DNA of 64,000 bases from Rhodococcoides corynebacterioides NBRC 14404 (GTDB taxonomy: Bacteria > Actinomycetota > Actinomycetes > Mycobacteriales > Mycobacteriaceae). Below the pieces are notes generated by a model, which saw only the letters and a list, made by a program, of their open reading frames with translations, ran no database searches and was not told the DNA's origin. Shown here piece by piece: positions 28,758-37,933 of this stretch. The stretch covers positions 124,001-188,000 of the forward strand of contig NZ_BCWV01000004.1 of assembly GCF_001894765.1 (NCBI RefSeq), written 5' to 3'. The first letter of the stretch is position 1, and each line of letters starts with the position of its first letter. Both the position numbers and the translations under genes were made by a program.

Positions 28758-30200
28758 TCAGCCCAGCAGCGCGTCCACGAACGCGGCCGGATCGAAGGGC
28801 GCGAGATCGTCCGCGCCCTCGCCCAGCCCGACCAGTTTCACGGGCACGCCCAGCTCGCGCTGCACCTGGAAGACGATGCCGCCCTTCGCGGTTCCGTCGA
28901 GCTTGGTCAGGACCACACCGGTGATGTCGACCACCTGCGCGAACACGCGGGCCTGCGCCAGGCCGTTCTGCCCGATGGTCGCGTCGAGCACCAGCAGCAC
29001 GTCGTCCACCGGGGCCTTCTTCTCGATGACGCGCTTGACCTTGCCGAGTTCGTCCATCAGGCCGGTCTTGGTGTGCAGGCGACCCGCGGTGTCGACGAGG
29101 ACGCAGTCGACCCCGTCGGCGATCCCGCGGCTCACCGCGTCGAACGCCACGGCGGCGGGGTCCGCCCCCTCCTTGCCCCGGACCACGTCGGCGCCCACGC
29201 GCTCCGCCCACGTCTGCAACTGATCGGCGGCCGCGGCGCGGAAGGTGTCGGCCGCACCGAGAATCACACGTCGGCCGTCGGCCACCAGGACGCGAGCGAG
29301 TTTGCCCGTCGTGGTCGTCTTGCCCGTTCCGTTGACACCGACGACCAGGAGCACCGACGGGCGATCACCGTGCGGAAGCGCGCGGATCGAGCGATCGAAC
29401 GACGGCGTGAGCTGGTCGATCAGCACCTCGCGCAGCAGGGCTCGGGCCTCGCTCTCGGTCCGGACGTTGCGCGCGGCCATCTGCTCCCGCAGGGTGGCGA
29501 CGATCTCGCTGGTCGCCGCGCTGCCGAGGTCCGCCACGAGGAGCGTGTCCTCGACCTCCTCCCAGGAATCCTCGTCGAGGTCGCCGCCACCGAGCAGGCC
29601 CAGCAACGAGCGGCCGACGGCGTTCTGCGAGCGCGAGAGTCGGCCGCGCAGCCGGTGCAGACGACCCTCGGTGGGATCGATGTCGTCGATCGCGGGCGCG
29701 GCAGCGGGTTCCGGGGTGACCGTGGGCTCGGGGGTGACCGTGGGCTCGGGGGTGAGCGTGGGCTCGGGGGTGACCGTGGGCTCGGGGGTGACCGTGGGCT
29801 CGGGGGTGACCGTGGGTTCGGGCTCGGCGACCGGCTCGGGGGCGGTCGCGGGCTCCGGCAGGGTGACGTCGGTGATCCCGCGCTTCGGCGCGTCCCGCGG
29901 AACCGATGCGTCGTCGCCGACTCGCGGCTGGTCGTCGGTGTCGGTGCGCTCCCCCACCGGATCGGGCCGGGTGGGTTCCCGGCGCACCGGCTCGGGCGGT
30001 GCCGCCGTGCCCTGCGAGAAGTCGAAGCCGGTGCTTGCCTTGTATCCACCGGACCGATCGACTTCCCGCGGCTTCTCCTCGGTGTCACCGCGGAGCGAGA
30101 TCCGACGACGGCGAGCCAACACCGATCCGACGACGAGCACGACGACGAGAAGTGCCAGGACAGCGGCTACGACGATCCAGAGTTCGGTGGTCACGTCCAC
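28758..30200 (-). CDS. ftsY: Signal recognition particle receptor FtsY
   Basis: A 480-residue SRP receptor GTPase. An N-terminal transmembrane helix ('LWIVVAAVLALLVVVLVVGS') anchors it, then an acidic/Pro-rich linker with a repeat tract (about residues 127-165), then the NG domain: 'VGRSLLGLLGGGDLDEDSW', P-loop 'VVGVNGTGKTTTTGKLARVL', 'DCVLVDTAGRLHTKTGLMDE', 'TKLDGTAKGGIVFQ', and the end 'LVGLGEGADDLAPFDPAAF'. GTG start at 30200, with a second possible GTG two codons later. Follows smc on the same strand by 41 bases, as in mycobacteria. Confidence 0.96.
   Translation of the reverse strand: MDVTTELWIVVAAVLALLVVVLVVGSVLARRRRISLRGDTEEKPREVDRSGGYKASTGFDFSQGTAAPPEPVRREPTRPDPVGERTDTDDQPRVGDDASVPRDAPKRGITDVTLPEPATAPEPVAEPEPTVTPEPTVTPEPTVTPEPTLTPEPTVTPEPTVTPEPAAAPAIDDIDPTEGRLHRLRGRLSRSQNAVGRSLLGLLGGGDLDEDSWEEVEDTLLVADLGSAATSEIVATLREQMAARNVRTESEARALLREVLIDQLTPSFDRSIRALPHGDRPSVLLVVGVNGTGKTTTTGKLARVLVADGRRVILGAADTFRAAAADQLQTWAERVGADVVRGKEGADPAAVAFDAVSRGIADGVDCVLVDTAGRLHTKTGLMDELGKVKRVIEKKAPVDDVLLVLDATIGQNGLAQARVFAQVVDITGVVLTKLDGTAKGGIVFQVQRELGVPVKLVGLGEGADDLAPFDPAAFVDALLG
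29713..29820. repeat. 18-bp tandem repeat inside ftsY
   Basis: Six head-to-tail copies of an 18-base unit (ggggtgaccgtgggctcg), each differing at most at one or two bases. In the gene it encodes repeated Thr-Pro-Glu-Pro-Thr-Val hexapeptides in the linker between the membrane anchor and the GTPase domain. The length is a multiple of three per unit, so changes in copy number keep the frame. Confidence 0.95.
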
Positions 30201-30241
30201 CAGTGTCTCAGGACGGCCGGGCCCGGAGGTGTCTCAGGGTG

Positions 30242-33200
30242 TCAGCCGGCGGCGCGGGGCAGGCGTTGCGAGATGACGGTGGTGATGCCGTCACCGCGCA
30301 TACTCACGCCGTACAGCGCGTCCGCGACCTCCATGGTCGGCTTCTGGTGCGTGATGACGATGAGCTGCGACTTCTCCCGCAGCTGCTCGAAGAGCGAGAT
30401 CAGGCGCCGGAGGTTGGTGTCGTCGAGCGCCGCTTCGACCTCGTCCATGACGTAGAACGGGGACGGACGGGCGCGGAAGATCGCCACGAGCATCGCCACC
30501 GCCGTGAGCGACTTCTCCCCACCGGACAGCAGGGAGAGCCGCTTGACCTTCTTGCCGGGCGGCCGGGCCTCGACCTCGATGCCGGTGGTGAGCATGTCCG
30601 ACGGGTCGGTCAGCACCAGCCGCCCCTCCCCGCCGGGAAACAGCGTGGCGAACACTCCGACGAACTCCCGCTCGACGTCGGCGTAGGCCTCGGTGAACAC
30701 CTGCAGGATCCGCGCGTCCACGTCGGCGACCACACCCAGCAGGTCCTTCCGCGCACTCTTGACGTCCTCGAGCTGGGTGGAGAGGAAGTTGTAGCGCTCC
30801 TCGAGCGCGGCGAACTCCTCGAGCGCCAGCGGGTTGACCTTGCCGAGGGTGGCCAGATCCCGTTCGGCCCGCTTGACGCGCCGTTCCTGCTCGGCTCGGT
30901 CGAACGGCAGGGGCGCGGGCCGGGTCACCTGCTCTCCCCGTTCCTTCGCCTGCTCGTACTCCGCCATCTCGAGCTCGGTGGGCGGGAGCGCGACGTCGGG
31001 CCCGTACTCGGCGATCAGATCGTCCGGCGCGATGGCGAACTGCTCGACGACACCCTGTTCGAGCTGTTCGATCCGCAGGACGGCCTGCGCCTTGGCCACC
31101 TCGTCCCGATGCGCCGCATCGGTCAGCTGCGCGACCCGGGCCGCCAGCGCGCGGACCTGCTCACGGGTCCGTTCGACCTCGGCTGCGCGGTCGGTGCGGC
31201 GCCGCGTCAGCTCGTCGCGAGTGGCGGCCGCGTCCGCGACGACGAGGTCGAGCCGCTCGGTCAGGGCGGCGCCGGACTCGGCCACCGCGGCGGCGACGGC
31301 GGCCGAGCGGGCCCGGTGGGCGCGCGCCACCTCGGCGCGGGCGCGCGCCTCACGCTCGATGCGCGCCTGACGACGCAGTCCCTCTGCTCGGCCCCGCACG
31401 GAGGCGGCCCGTTCCTCGGCCGTCCGCAGCGCCAGTCGTGCCTCGACCTCCACGGCTCGCACCTCGGCGACGGCGGCGGCGGCCTCCTCGCGGGCGAGAG
31501 CCCATTCCTCCCCGGCGTCCCCGTCGTCCCCGTCGCCGGCGGCGTCGTCCTCGGCGAGCCGCACCCGCTCCTCGTGCTCGGCCAGAGCGGCCGCGGCCTC
31601 GTCGCGCTGCTCCTCCACCCGGCGGCGCTGCTCGCGCAGGCGGTCGGCCTCCTGCTGCGCCACTCGCGCGACCTGGCCGAGCCGACCGAGCTGCTCGTAG
31701 ATCGCGGACATGGCGGCGTCGGACTCGGTGAGTGCGGCGAGAGCCTGCTCCGCGGCCTCCCTGCGGTCCGCCTGTTCGGCCAGTGCACCGGAGAGTGCGG
31801 CCAGCGCCTCCCCGACCCGACGCTCGCACTCGGCCAGCTCGGCCGTGGACTCGTCGATGGTCGCCTGGACCTCGAGGGAACTCGGTCGCCGATCGGAGCC
31901 GCCGGTGACCCATCCGTGGCCGAGCAGGTCGCCGCGCCGCGTGACGGCACGAGCGCGAGGGTCGGTGTCGACGACGGCGGCCGCCTCGGCCTCCGTCTCG
32001 ACGATGCGCACATCCGCCAGCAACGAGTCGACGGCCCCGCGGACCGCGTCGCCGGCCGTCACGACGGACAGTGCCGACACCCCCGGTGCGGCCGCGTCGT
32101 CCTGCCGCTCGCTTTCCGTCACGTCCCGCGCGGTGACCGACTCGGTGCGGTGGACGATGGCCGCACGGCCGCCGTCGTCGTCCCGCAGGACCCGGAGCGC
32201 CTCGTACGCGCGGTCTCCGGACGAGACGACGACGGCATCGGCGCCGGCGCCGAGAGCCGCGGCCACCGCCACCTCGTACCCGGCGGCGACGGTGAGATGG
32301 TCACCGAGCCGGCCGCCGTCCGCCAACCCTCGGTCCGCCAGCCAGGCGCCCCCGTCGCCGCGGTCCAGCGTCGTCGCGAGGGCCTCGATCCGGGCGCGCA
32401 ACGACGCGACCCGGTGCGCGGCCTCTCGCTCCTGCGCCTGCAGTTCGGCGACGCGCGCGTCGGCTCGCGCCGCGGCGTCCACCGCGCGCTCGTGCTGAAG
32501 GTCCAGCCCGGCCTCACCCGCGTCGAGTTCGCCGACCCGGTCCTGAACCGTCTCGAACTCCGCACGGGCCTCGTCTCCACGCGTCGTCGCCTCCTCGATG
32601 GCCGTGGAGAGTCGGGTGAGCTCGGCGTCGTGGGACTCGACCCGCGCTCGCAGACCGTCCAGGCGACCGGCCAAGCGCGCCAACCCTTCTCGGCGATCGG
32701 CGACGGCGCGTACCGCGGCGGCGTGCGCACGGTCGGCATCGGCTGCCGCCGCCTCGCGCTCGGCCAACGCATCGCGGGCGGCGTCGAGCGCCTCGCGTGC
32801 GATCTCGACGCTCTCCGCGAGCCGCTCCTCTTCCTCCGCCATCTCCTCGGCGCGCTCGTCGAGGTCGTCGGGATCGGGTCCGCCGCGCTCGTCCGCCGCG
32901 CCGTCGAGATGCCGCGCCCGCTCGGTGGCGATGCGCACCGTGGCGCTCACCCGTTCCGCCAGGGCGGAGAGCTCGAACCACCCGGCCGCCGCCGCCTCGG
33001 CGCTGGGAGTGAGCTGGGCCAGGTCGGATTCCGCCCGCGCCAGGACCGCCTCGCCCTCGGCGAGCGCATCGGCGACAGCGGCCTGCTCGGTCCGGATGCG
33101 GTCCTCGTCGCGGGTCTGTTCCGCGAGTTCTCGGCGCCGGGTCACCAGATCGTCCGCAGCGAGACGGAGGCGTGCGTCACGCAGGTCCGCCTGCACCGTC

Positions 33201-33847
33201 TGCGCGCGGCGTGCGACCTCCGCCTGCCGCCCGAGGGGCTTGAGCTGGCGACGCAGTTCGGTGGTGAGGTCGGTCAACCGGGCGAGGTTGGCCTGCATCG
33301 CATCCAGCTTGCGGAGGGCCTTCTCCTTGCGCTTGCGGTGTTTGAGCACCCCGGCCGCCTCCTCGATGAAGGCGCGGCGGTCCTCCGGCCGCGATTCGAG
33401 GATGGCGGCGAGACGCCCCTGCCCGACGATGACGTGCATCTCGCGGCCGATACCGGAGTCGCTGAGCAGCTCCTGGACGTCCATCAGTCGGCAGGACGAT
33501 CCGTTGATCTCGTACTCCCCGGCCCCGTCGCGGAACATTCGCCGCGTGATGGAGACCTCGGAGTAGTCGATGGGCAACGCGCCGTCGGCGTTGTCGATGG
33601 TCAGCGTCACCTCGGCACGGCCGAGGGCTGCTCGGCCGGACGTGCCGGCGAAGATGACGTCCTCCATCTTCCCGCCGCGCAGGGCCTTGGCACCCTGCTC
33701 GCCCATCACCCAGGTGAGCGCATCGACCACGTTGGACTTGCCGGACCCGTTGGGCCCGACGACGCAGGTGATGCCCGGCTCGAAACGCAGGGTGGTCGCG
33801 GACGCGAAGGACTTGAAGCCCTTGAGCGTCAGACTCTTCAGGTGCAC
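30242..33847 (-). CDS. smc: Chromosome segregation protein SMC
   Basis: A 1201-residue SMC ATPase that, with ScpA/ScpB, organises and separates sister chromosomes. N-terminal Walker A '[17 protein letters not shown]' and '[20 protein letters not shown]'; long coiled coils about residues 170-480 and 660-1000, very rich in Ala/Glu/Arg; a central hinge around '[20 protein letters not shown]'; a C-terminal head with signature '[19 protein letters not shown]' and Walker B '[17 protein letters not shown]'. The GTG at 33847 ('[14 protein letters not shown]') is the family start; an upstream in-frame codon adds 14 Arg-rich residues. Confidence 0.97.
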   Translation of the reverse strand: MHLKSLTLKGFKSFASATTLRFEPGITCVVGPNGSGKSNVVDALTWVMGEQGAKALRGGKMEDVIFAGTSGRAALGRAEVTLTIDNADGALPIDYSEVSITRRMFRDGAGEYEINGSSCRLMDVQELLSDSGIGREMHVIVGQGRLAAILESRPEDRRAFIEEAAGVLKHRKRKEKALRKLDAMQANLARLTDLTTELRRQLKPLGRQAEVARRAQTVQADLRDARLRLAADDLVTRRRELAEQTRDEDRIRTEQAAVADALAEGEAVLARAESDLAQLTPSAEAAAAGWFELSALAERVSATVRIATERARHLDGAADERGGPDPDDLDERAEEMAEEEERLAESVEIAREALDAARDALAEREAAAADADRAHAAAVRAVADRREGLARLAGRLDGLRARVESHDAELTRLSTAIEEATTRGDEARAEFETVQDRVGELDAGEAGLDLQHERAVDAAARADARVAELQAQEREAAHRVASLRARIEALATTLDRGDGGAWLADRGLADGGRLGDHLTVAAGYEVAVAAALGAGADAVVVSSGDRAYEALRVLRDDDGGRAAIVHRTESVTARDVTESERQDDAAAPGVSALSVVTAGDAVRGAVDSLLADVRIVETEAEAAAVVDTDPRARAVTRRGDLLGHGWVTGGSDRRPSSLEVQATIDESTAELAECERRVGEALAALSGALAEQADRREAAEQALAALTESDAAMSAIYEQLGRLGQVARVAQQEADRLREQRRRVEEQRDEAAAALAEHEERVRLAEDDAAGDGDDGDAGEEWALAREEAAAAVAEVRAVEVEARLALRTAEERAASVRGRAEGLRRQARIEREARARAEVARAHRARSAAVAAAVAESGAALTERLDLVVADAAATRDELTRRRTDRAAEVERTREQVRALAARVAQLTDAAHRDEVAKAQAVLRIEQLEQGVVEQFAIAPDDLIAEYGPDVALPPTELEMAEYEQAKERGEQVTRPAPLPFDRAEQERRVKRAERDLATLGKVNPLALEEFAALEERYNFLSTQLEDVKSARKDLLGVVADVDARILQVFTEAYADVEREFVGVFATLFPGGEGRLVLTDPSDMLTTGIEVEARPPGKKVKRLSLLSGGEKSLTAVAMLVAIFRARPSPFYVMDEVEAALDDTNLRRLISLFEQLREKSQLIVITHQKPTMEVADALYGVSMRGDGITTVISQRLPRAAG

Positions 33848-33926
33848 GGCACGGCCCGACCCGCGGCGGACACGACGCGCCGACGGCACGTCGGCGTCGA
33901 GGTGGTCGGATGCACGGCTGAGCAGC

Positions 33927-34280
33927 CTACCGTTCGACGAAGCCCGACAGGCCGCCGCGCGCCGGACCGCGACTGTCCACCACGGTGGTCACCGAGCCCG
34001 GTGTCGCGTCGGAGCGCAGAGCGGCGAGCAACGCGTCGAGCCGATCGCTCGGCCCCTCCGCCACCACGTGCACCCGGCCGTCGGCGGTGTTCGTGGCCGA
34101 GCCCACCAGGCCGAGTTCGAGCGCGCGCGAACGGGTCCACCACCGGAAGCCGACGCCCTGGACCGTGCCGTGGACCCAGGCGTCGAGTCGCTCGTCGCCC
34201 GTCGGCGCAGCGTCGAGTCGCTCGTCGCCCGTCGGCGCAGCGTCGAGTCGCTCGTCGCCCGTCGGCGCAGCGTCGGTCAT
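33927..34280 (-). CDS. acyP: Acylphosphatase with repeat-derived N-terminal extension
   Basis: A 117-residue acylphosphatase that hydrolyses carboxyl-phosphate bonds. The core starts at about residue 33: '[20 protein letters not shown]' contains the catalytic Arg (GVGFR), and the catalytic Asn is in '[19 protein letters not shown]'. The family is normally about 90 residues. The extra N-terminus is three copies of the decapeptide [10 protein letters not shown] encoded by a perfect 30-bp triplication. The ATG at 34280 overlaps the osmC-like stop (ATGA). A GTG inside the core could be the functional start if the repeats are not translated. Confidence 0.9.
   Translation of the reverse strand: MTDAAPTGDERLDAAPTGDERLDAAPTGDERLDAWVHGTVQGVGFRWWTRSRALELGLVGSATNTADGRVHVVAEGPSDRLDALLAALRSDATPGSVTTVVDSRGPARGGLSGFVER
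34181..34270. repeat. Perfect 30-bp triplication at the 5' end of acyP
   Basis: Three identical, directly adjacent 30-base units (34181-34210, 34211-34240, 34241-34270). Perfect identity points to recent expansion or active slippage. Ten codons per unit keep the acyP frame. Confidence 0.98.
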
Positions 34281-34687
34281 CCCTCGACCTCGACCGCGAG
34301 GTTCACCTCGGTACCGGCCTTCAGGGTGCGCCCCACGGTGCACACCTTGTCGACGGCCTTGGTCACCACGGTGAGCAACCGCTCCTGCGCCTCGGCGTCG
34401 AGTTCGCTGAGATCGACCTGGAGGACCTCGTCGAGTCGCGGATACACCTCGTTGTCGCGGTCCGCGGTACCCGACACACGCACCGTCGCGTCGTAGTTCT
34501 CCCCCAGGCGGCGCGCGAGCGGCCGATCCGAACTCATGCCGGTGCACGCGGCAAGCGCGATCTTGAGCAACTCGCCGGGGGTGAAGACACCGGGGACGTC
34601 CTCCGACCCGATCAGCACCTCCGCCCCGCGGTCGCTCTTGCCCGTGTAGCGACGGGTGCCGGTGCGCTCGACCCAGAGTTCAGCCAT
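34277..34687 (-). CDS. osmC: OsmC/Ohr-family peroxiredoxin-like protein
   Basis: A 136-residue OsmC-family protein, expected to reduce organic hydroperoxides using a two-cysteine centre. The first Cys is in 'LKIALAACTGMSSDR' (about residue 48) and the second in 'KAVDKVCTVGRTLKAG' (about 115), at the family spacing. 'PGVFTPGELLKIAL' and 'VRVSGTADRDNEVYPRL' are typical. Overlaps acyP by four bases; the pair is also adjacent in mycobacteria. Confidence 0.93.
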   Translation of the reverse strand: MAELWVERTGTRRYTGKSDRGAEVLIGSEDVPGVFTPGELLKIALAACTGMSSDRPLARRLGENYDATVRVSGTADRDNEVYPRLDEVLQVDLSELDAEAQERLLTVVTKAVDKVCTVGRTLKAGTEVNLAVEVEG

Positions 34688-34730
34688 GGCCCGATCGTAG
34701 GGGGTGGTCCCGACAGGGACGCGACGGCGA

Positions 34731-37115
34731 TCAGATCAGTTCGCGACGGGTCATCCACCGCATGATGGGCCAGCCGAGAAACACCGGGATCCAGCACGTC
34801 AGCACCCGGTAGAGCAACACGGAGGGCACCGCCACGGCGGCGGGAAGTCCGAAGGCGGCGAGGCCGCCGATCAGCGCCGCCTCCACCGCGCCGACACCGC
34901 CCGGCGTGGGTGCGGCCGAGGCCAGGGTGCCGCCGATCATCGTGACCACCGTGACGGTGACGAAGGTGGTGCCGCCGCCGAAGGCCTGCACGCTCACCCA
35001 GAGCGCCGCGGCGGCACCGAGGGTCGTGGCCGCGCAACCGGCGACGATGAGGGCGAATCGACCGGGGCTGCGCGCCAGCTCCCGCAGGTCCGCCCACACC
35101 TCGGCCAGTTGCGGCCGGACCGCCGTCCGGAGGAACCGTCGCAGCGTGGGGACGAAGAGGAAGGCACCGAGCACGCCGAAGGCGACGCCGGCGATGAGAT
35201 AGAGGATGGTCGCGCCGGGAACGAAGCGCGCGATGTCCGCTGTCTGGCCCGCCGCCACCGAGAACGCCACGAGCAGCGTGACGTGGGCGATGACCTGCAC
35301 CAGCTGTTGCAGCGCGACCGCCGCGGTGGACCGCGCCACCGACACTCCGCCCTTCTGCAGGAACCGCACCGAGAGGGCGAGTCCGCCGACCCCGGCCGGA
35401 GTCGTGGTCGCGGCGAACGTGTTGGCCACCTGCATGACCGTCGTGTGCCAGTAGCTCACGAGCCCGCTCGCACACGCCCACAGGGCGGCCGCGGCTCCGA
35501 AGTAGGTCGCGCCGGAGATCACGAGTCCCAGTGCGGCCCAACCCCAGTCGATCGACCGCAGTTCCGTCGCGAAGGTCGGCAGCTGCCCCACGAACGGATA
35601 CGCCACGTAGACCAGCGCGATGAGCAGGACCAGCTGGATGATCTGGTTACGGGAGAACCGGGTGACCTGCTCGGCGGTGATGGTGCCGATGCCGGTCCGC
35701 GCCGCCACCGTGTCGCGGGTGGCGGTCATGAGGGCCTTGGCGTTCGGGACCTCGTCCCGGACGAGGCGGGGTATCGCCGACGGTGTCAGGCGGCGCGACG
35801 CCGCCACCACGTCCGTCGGGCCCAACCGGTCCAGAGCGGCGTCGACGGCGGCGTCCGGGCCGACCAGGGCCGCCGAGGTCAGAAGCAACTGCGCGGCATC
35901 GGAGCGCAGTCGCGCCGGGGACGCGCCCAGCTCCGCGGTCCCGAATCCGTCCAGCAGCGCGGTGCCGTCGACGTCGATCCGGACGTCGGACGCGCGCAGC
36001 GAGCCGTGGGCGATCTGCCGGGCACGAAGGACGCCGAGGGTCCGCCACGACGCGACGACGTCCTGGTCGCGGCCCGGCTCGAGCGGACGACCGCGGGCCA
36101 CGCTGTGGGCGTAGAGGACCCAGCCGCGGCCCAGGTCCGCCACCGCGGTGGGGGTGATCGCGGAGACGCCGAGCGCGTCGACGGCGATGCCCATGAGCGC
36201 CCGGTGTTCCACCGCGCGGCGCTGGGAGGCGTGCAACGGAGCGTTCTCGTTGGGCCGCAGGGTCACGATGCGTCGGGCGTACCGGAGCGCGCCCCGGCTG
36301 CGTTGGTTGGGGCCGAAGAGTTCGACCACCGCACCCGGGCCGGCGGAGCCGGTGTCCGCCGACAGCAGCAGCGGTCCGAGGCCGGCGGGACGCAGCACCG
36401 TCAGAGCCGACACCGACAGCCCGCGGCGGTCCAGTTCGCGGATCGCGCGGTCGAGCGGCACTTCGAGGGCCGGGGTCCCCACCACCAGGACCACCAGCGA
36501 TCCGGCGAGCCAGCCGACCGAGAGGCCGATCAGCGACCGGGCGGGCACGACGGTGCTGACCACGAGGTGGATCGGGACGAATGCGAGAAGCAGGAACCAC
36601 CAGGTCCGTCGCCACCGGGCGGGCAGGCCGGGGCCCGACACGGTGAGCACGGCGGCCACGATGGCGATCCACCTCGGGTCGTCGAGAACCTGCGAGGCCA
36701 GGGTGTCCAGCCGGGTGGACTCGTCGATGTGCCAGCCGGGTGCGGAGATGCCACTGGGGCTGATGGAGAGCGAGAGCGCCGCGATCGCCGCCGCGGCGAG
36801 GTACCCGCCGAGCAGCCGCCACCGCCGGGCCGCGACCAGGCCCGCGAGCACGGTGAACGGCAGCGCGAGAATGGCGATGCTGTAGACGAGGTAGACGGCG
36901 TTGGACTGGCTCGGGGTGAGGACGCCGACGATGTCGGAGATCGACCGCTCGAGTGCCATCCACTGACTGCGGGTGATCACCGACCCCACGATCACGAGGC
37001 CCAGGAAGACGGCGGACGCGACGACCCGCAGGATGTCGCTGGTACGACGGGTCAACGGTTGCAACACGTTCCCGCGAACCGGGATCTGGCGTCCGTCGAC
37101 CTGCACGCTGGTCAA
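34731..37115 (-). CDS. Membrane protein: TM bundle, pseudokinase-like middle, flippase-like C-terminus
   Basis: About 794 residues in three parts. Residues 25-230 hold six to seven hydrophobic helices. Residues 240-460 form a soluble region resembling an APH/ABC1-type kinase: 'RQIAHGSLRASDVRIDVDG' aligns with a catalytic loop HGDxxxxN, and 'ALLDGFGTAEL' aligns with the metal-binding loop. The catalytic Asp is Ser and the Asn is Asp, so phosphotransfer is unlikely. Residues 475-790 match the lysylphosphatidylglycerol synthase TM / UPF0104 flippase-like domain ('ATTTPAGVGGLALSVRFLQK', 'LASAAPTPGGVGAVEAALIG'). There is no aminoacyl-transferase domain, so it is not MprF. The start is uncertain: TTG at 37115 or GTG at 37106. 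It may move a lipid or lipid-linked sugar under control of the kinase-like domain; this is inference. Confidence 0.8.
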   Translation of the reverse strand: MTSVQVDGRQIPVRGNVLQPLTRRTSDILRVVASAVFLGLVIVGSVITRSQWMALERSISDIVGVLTPSQSNAVYLVYSIAILALPFTVLAGLVAARRWRLLGGYLAAAAIAALSLSISPSGISAPGWHIDESTRLDTLASQVLDDPRWIAIVAAVLTVSGPGLPARWRRTWWFLLLAFVPIHLVVSTVVPARSLIGLSVGWLAGSLVVLVVGTPALEVPLDRAIRELDRRGLSVSALTVLRPAGLGPLLLSADTGSAGPGAVVELFGPNQRSRGALRYARRIVTLRPNENAPLHASQRRAVEHRALMGIAVDALGVSAITPTAVADLGRGWVLYAHSVARGRPLEPGRDQDVVASWRTLGVLRARQIAHGSLRASDVRIDVDGTALLDGFGTAELGASPARLRSDAAQLLLTSAALVGPDAAVDAALDRLGPTDVVAASRRLTPSAIPRLVRDEVPNAKALMTATRDTVAARTGIGTITAEQVTRFSRNQIIQLVLLIALVYVAYPFVGQLPTFATELRSIDWGWAALGLVISGATYFGAAAALWACASGLVSYWHTTVMQVANTFAATTTPAGVGGLALSVRFLQKGGVSVARSTAAVALQQLVQVIAHVTLLVAFSVAAGQTADIARFVPGATILYLIAGVAFGVLGAFLFVPTLRRFLRTAVRPQLAEVWADLRELARSPGRFALIVAGCAATTLGAAAALWVSVQAFGGGTTFVTVTVVTMIGGTLASAAPTPGGVGAVEAALIGGLAAFGLPAAVAVPSVLLYRVLTCWIPVFLGWPIMRWMTRRELI

Positions 37116-37155
37116 CCTAACCCGGGTGAGCGCGTCGAACCCGCAGGCAGGCGCG

Positions 37156-37881
37156 TCAGACCTGGAATCGATAGCCCATGCCGGCCTCGGTGAGCAGGTG
37201 CCGGGGATGCGAGGGGTCCGCTTCGAGCTTGCGGCGGAGTTGGCCGAGGTAGACGCGGAGGTAGTGCGTTTCGGACTCGTAGGCCGGCCCCCACACCTGC
37301 CGCAGCACCTCCTTCTGGCTCACCAGGCGTCCGCGGTGCCGCACGAGCATCTCGAGCATCCCCCACTCCGTCGGCGTGAGGTGCACGGCCACGCCGTCCC
37401 TGGTGACCGTCTTCGCCGTGAGGTCGACGGTGAACGAGTCGGTCTCGACCACCGGCTCCGCATCCGACGCCGTCGCGGCGGCCCCGCGACGGACCGCCGC
37501 GCGCAGGCGCGCGAGGAACTCGTCCATGCCGAACGGCTTGGTCACATAGTCGTCCGCGCCCGCGTCGAGGGCGTCGACCTTGTCCGCCGAATCGGTCCGC
37601 GCCGAGAGCACCACGACGGGCACCGTCGTCCATCCCCGCAGGCCGGCGAGCACCTCGAGCCCGTCCAGATCCGGCAGTCCGAGATCGAGTACCACCACGT
37701 CGGGCTTGGTGTCCGCGGCCGCCCGCAACGCTCCGGCCCCCGTGGTCGCCGTCGTGACGTCGTATCCGCGGACCCCGAGGTTGATGCGCAACGCCCGCAC
37801 GAGCCCCGGCTCGTCGTCGACCACGAGCACGCGCGTACGCGGCGCCGTGTCACCGGCCGCGGAGGGTTGTCCCGAGGTCAC
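37156..37881 (-). CDS. OmpR/KdpE-type response regulator, without a partner kinase
   Basis: A 241-residue response regulator. Receiver: 'TRVLVVDDEPGLVRALRINL', phospho-Asp in 'DVVVLDLGLPDLDGLEVL', 'VVVLSARTDSADKVDALDAG', 'DDYVTKPFGMDEFLARLRAA'. Winged-helix domain: 'VHLTPTEWGMLEMLVRHRGR', 'QVWGPAYESETHYLRVYLGQ', 'EAGMGYRFQV'. This is the KdpE pattern. No kdpD or kdpFABC gene lies in the window; the neighbours are mutM and the pseudokinase membrane protein. It may act with a kinase elsewhere or directly control its upstream neighbour. Confidence 0.9.
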   Translation of the reverse strand: MTSGQPSAAGDTAPRTRVLVVDDEPGLVRALRINLGVRGYDVTTATTGAGALRAAADTKPDVVVLDLGLPDLDGLEVLAGLRGWTTVPVVVLSARTDSADKVDALDAGADDYVTKPFGMDEFLARLRAAVRRGAAATASDAEPVVETDSFTVDLTAKTVTRDGVAVHLTPTEWGMLEMLVRHRGRLVSQKEVLRQVWGPAYESETHYLRVYLGQLRRKLEADPSHPRHLLTEAGMGYRFQV

Positions 37882-37933
37882 GAGTCCATCATGGCCGAAC
37901 CGAAGGCCTGAACCCGTCTCGTTTGCGCGTTCC

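Noticed and set aside
34181..34270. Possible CRISPR-like array
   Set aside because: Units are directly adjacent with no spacers and lie in frame in a gene, so it is a coding minisatellite.
29906..34765. A 1619-codon open frame opposite smc and ftsY
   Set aside because: Antisense shadow of smc and ftsY codon bias. The composition is Arg/Gly/Leu-rich, and real genes occupy the other strand throughout.
34731..37115. Assignment as MprF/LysX lysyl-phosphatidylglycerol synthase
   Set aside because: Only the flippase-like membrane domain is present; there is no C-terminal aminoacyl-transferase or lysyl-tRNA synthetase domain.
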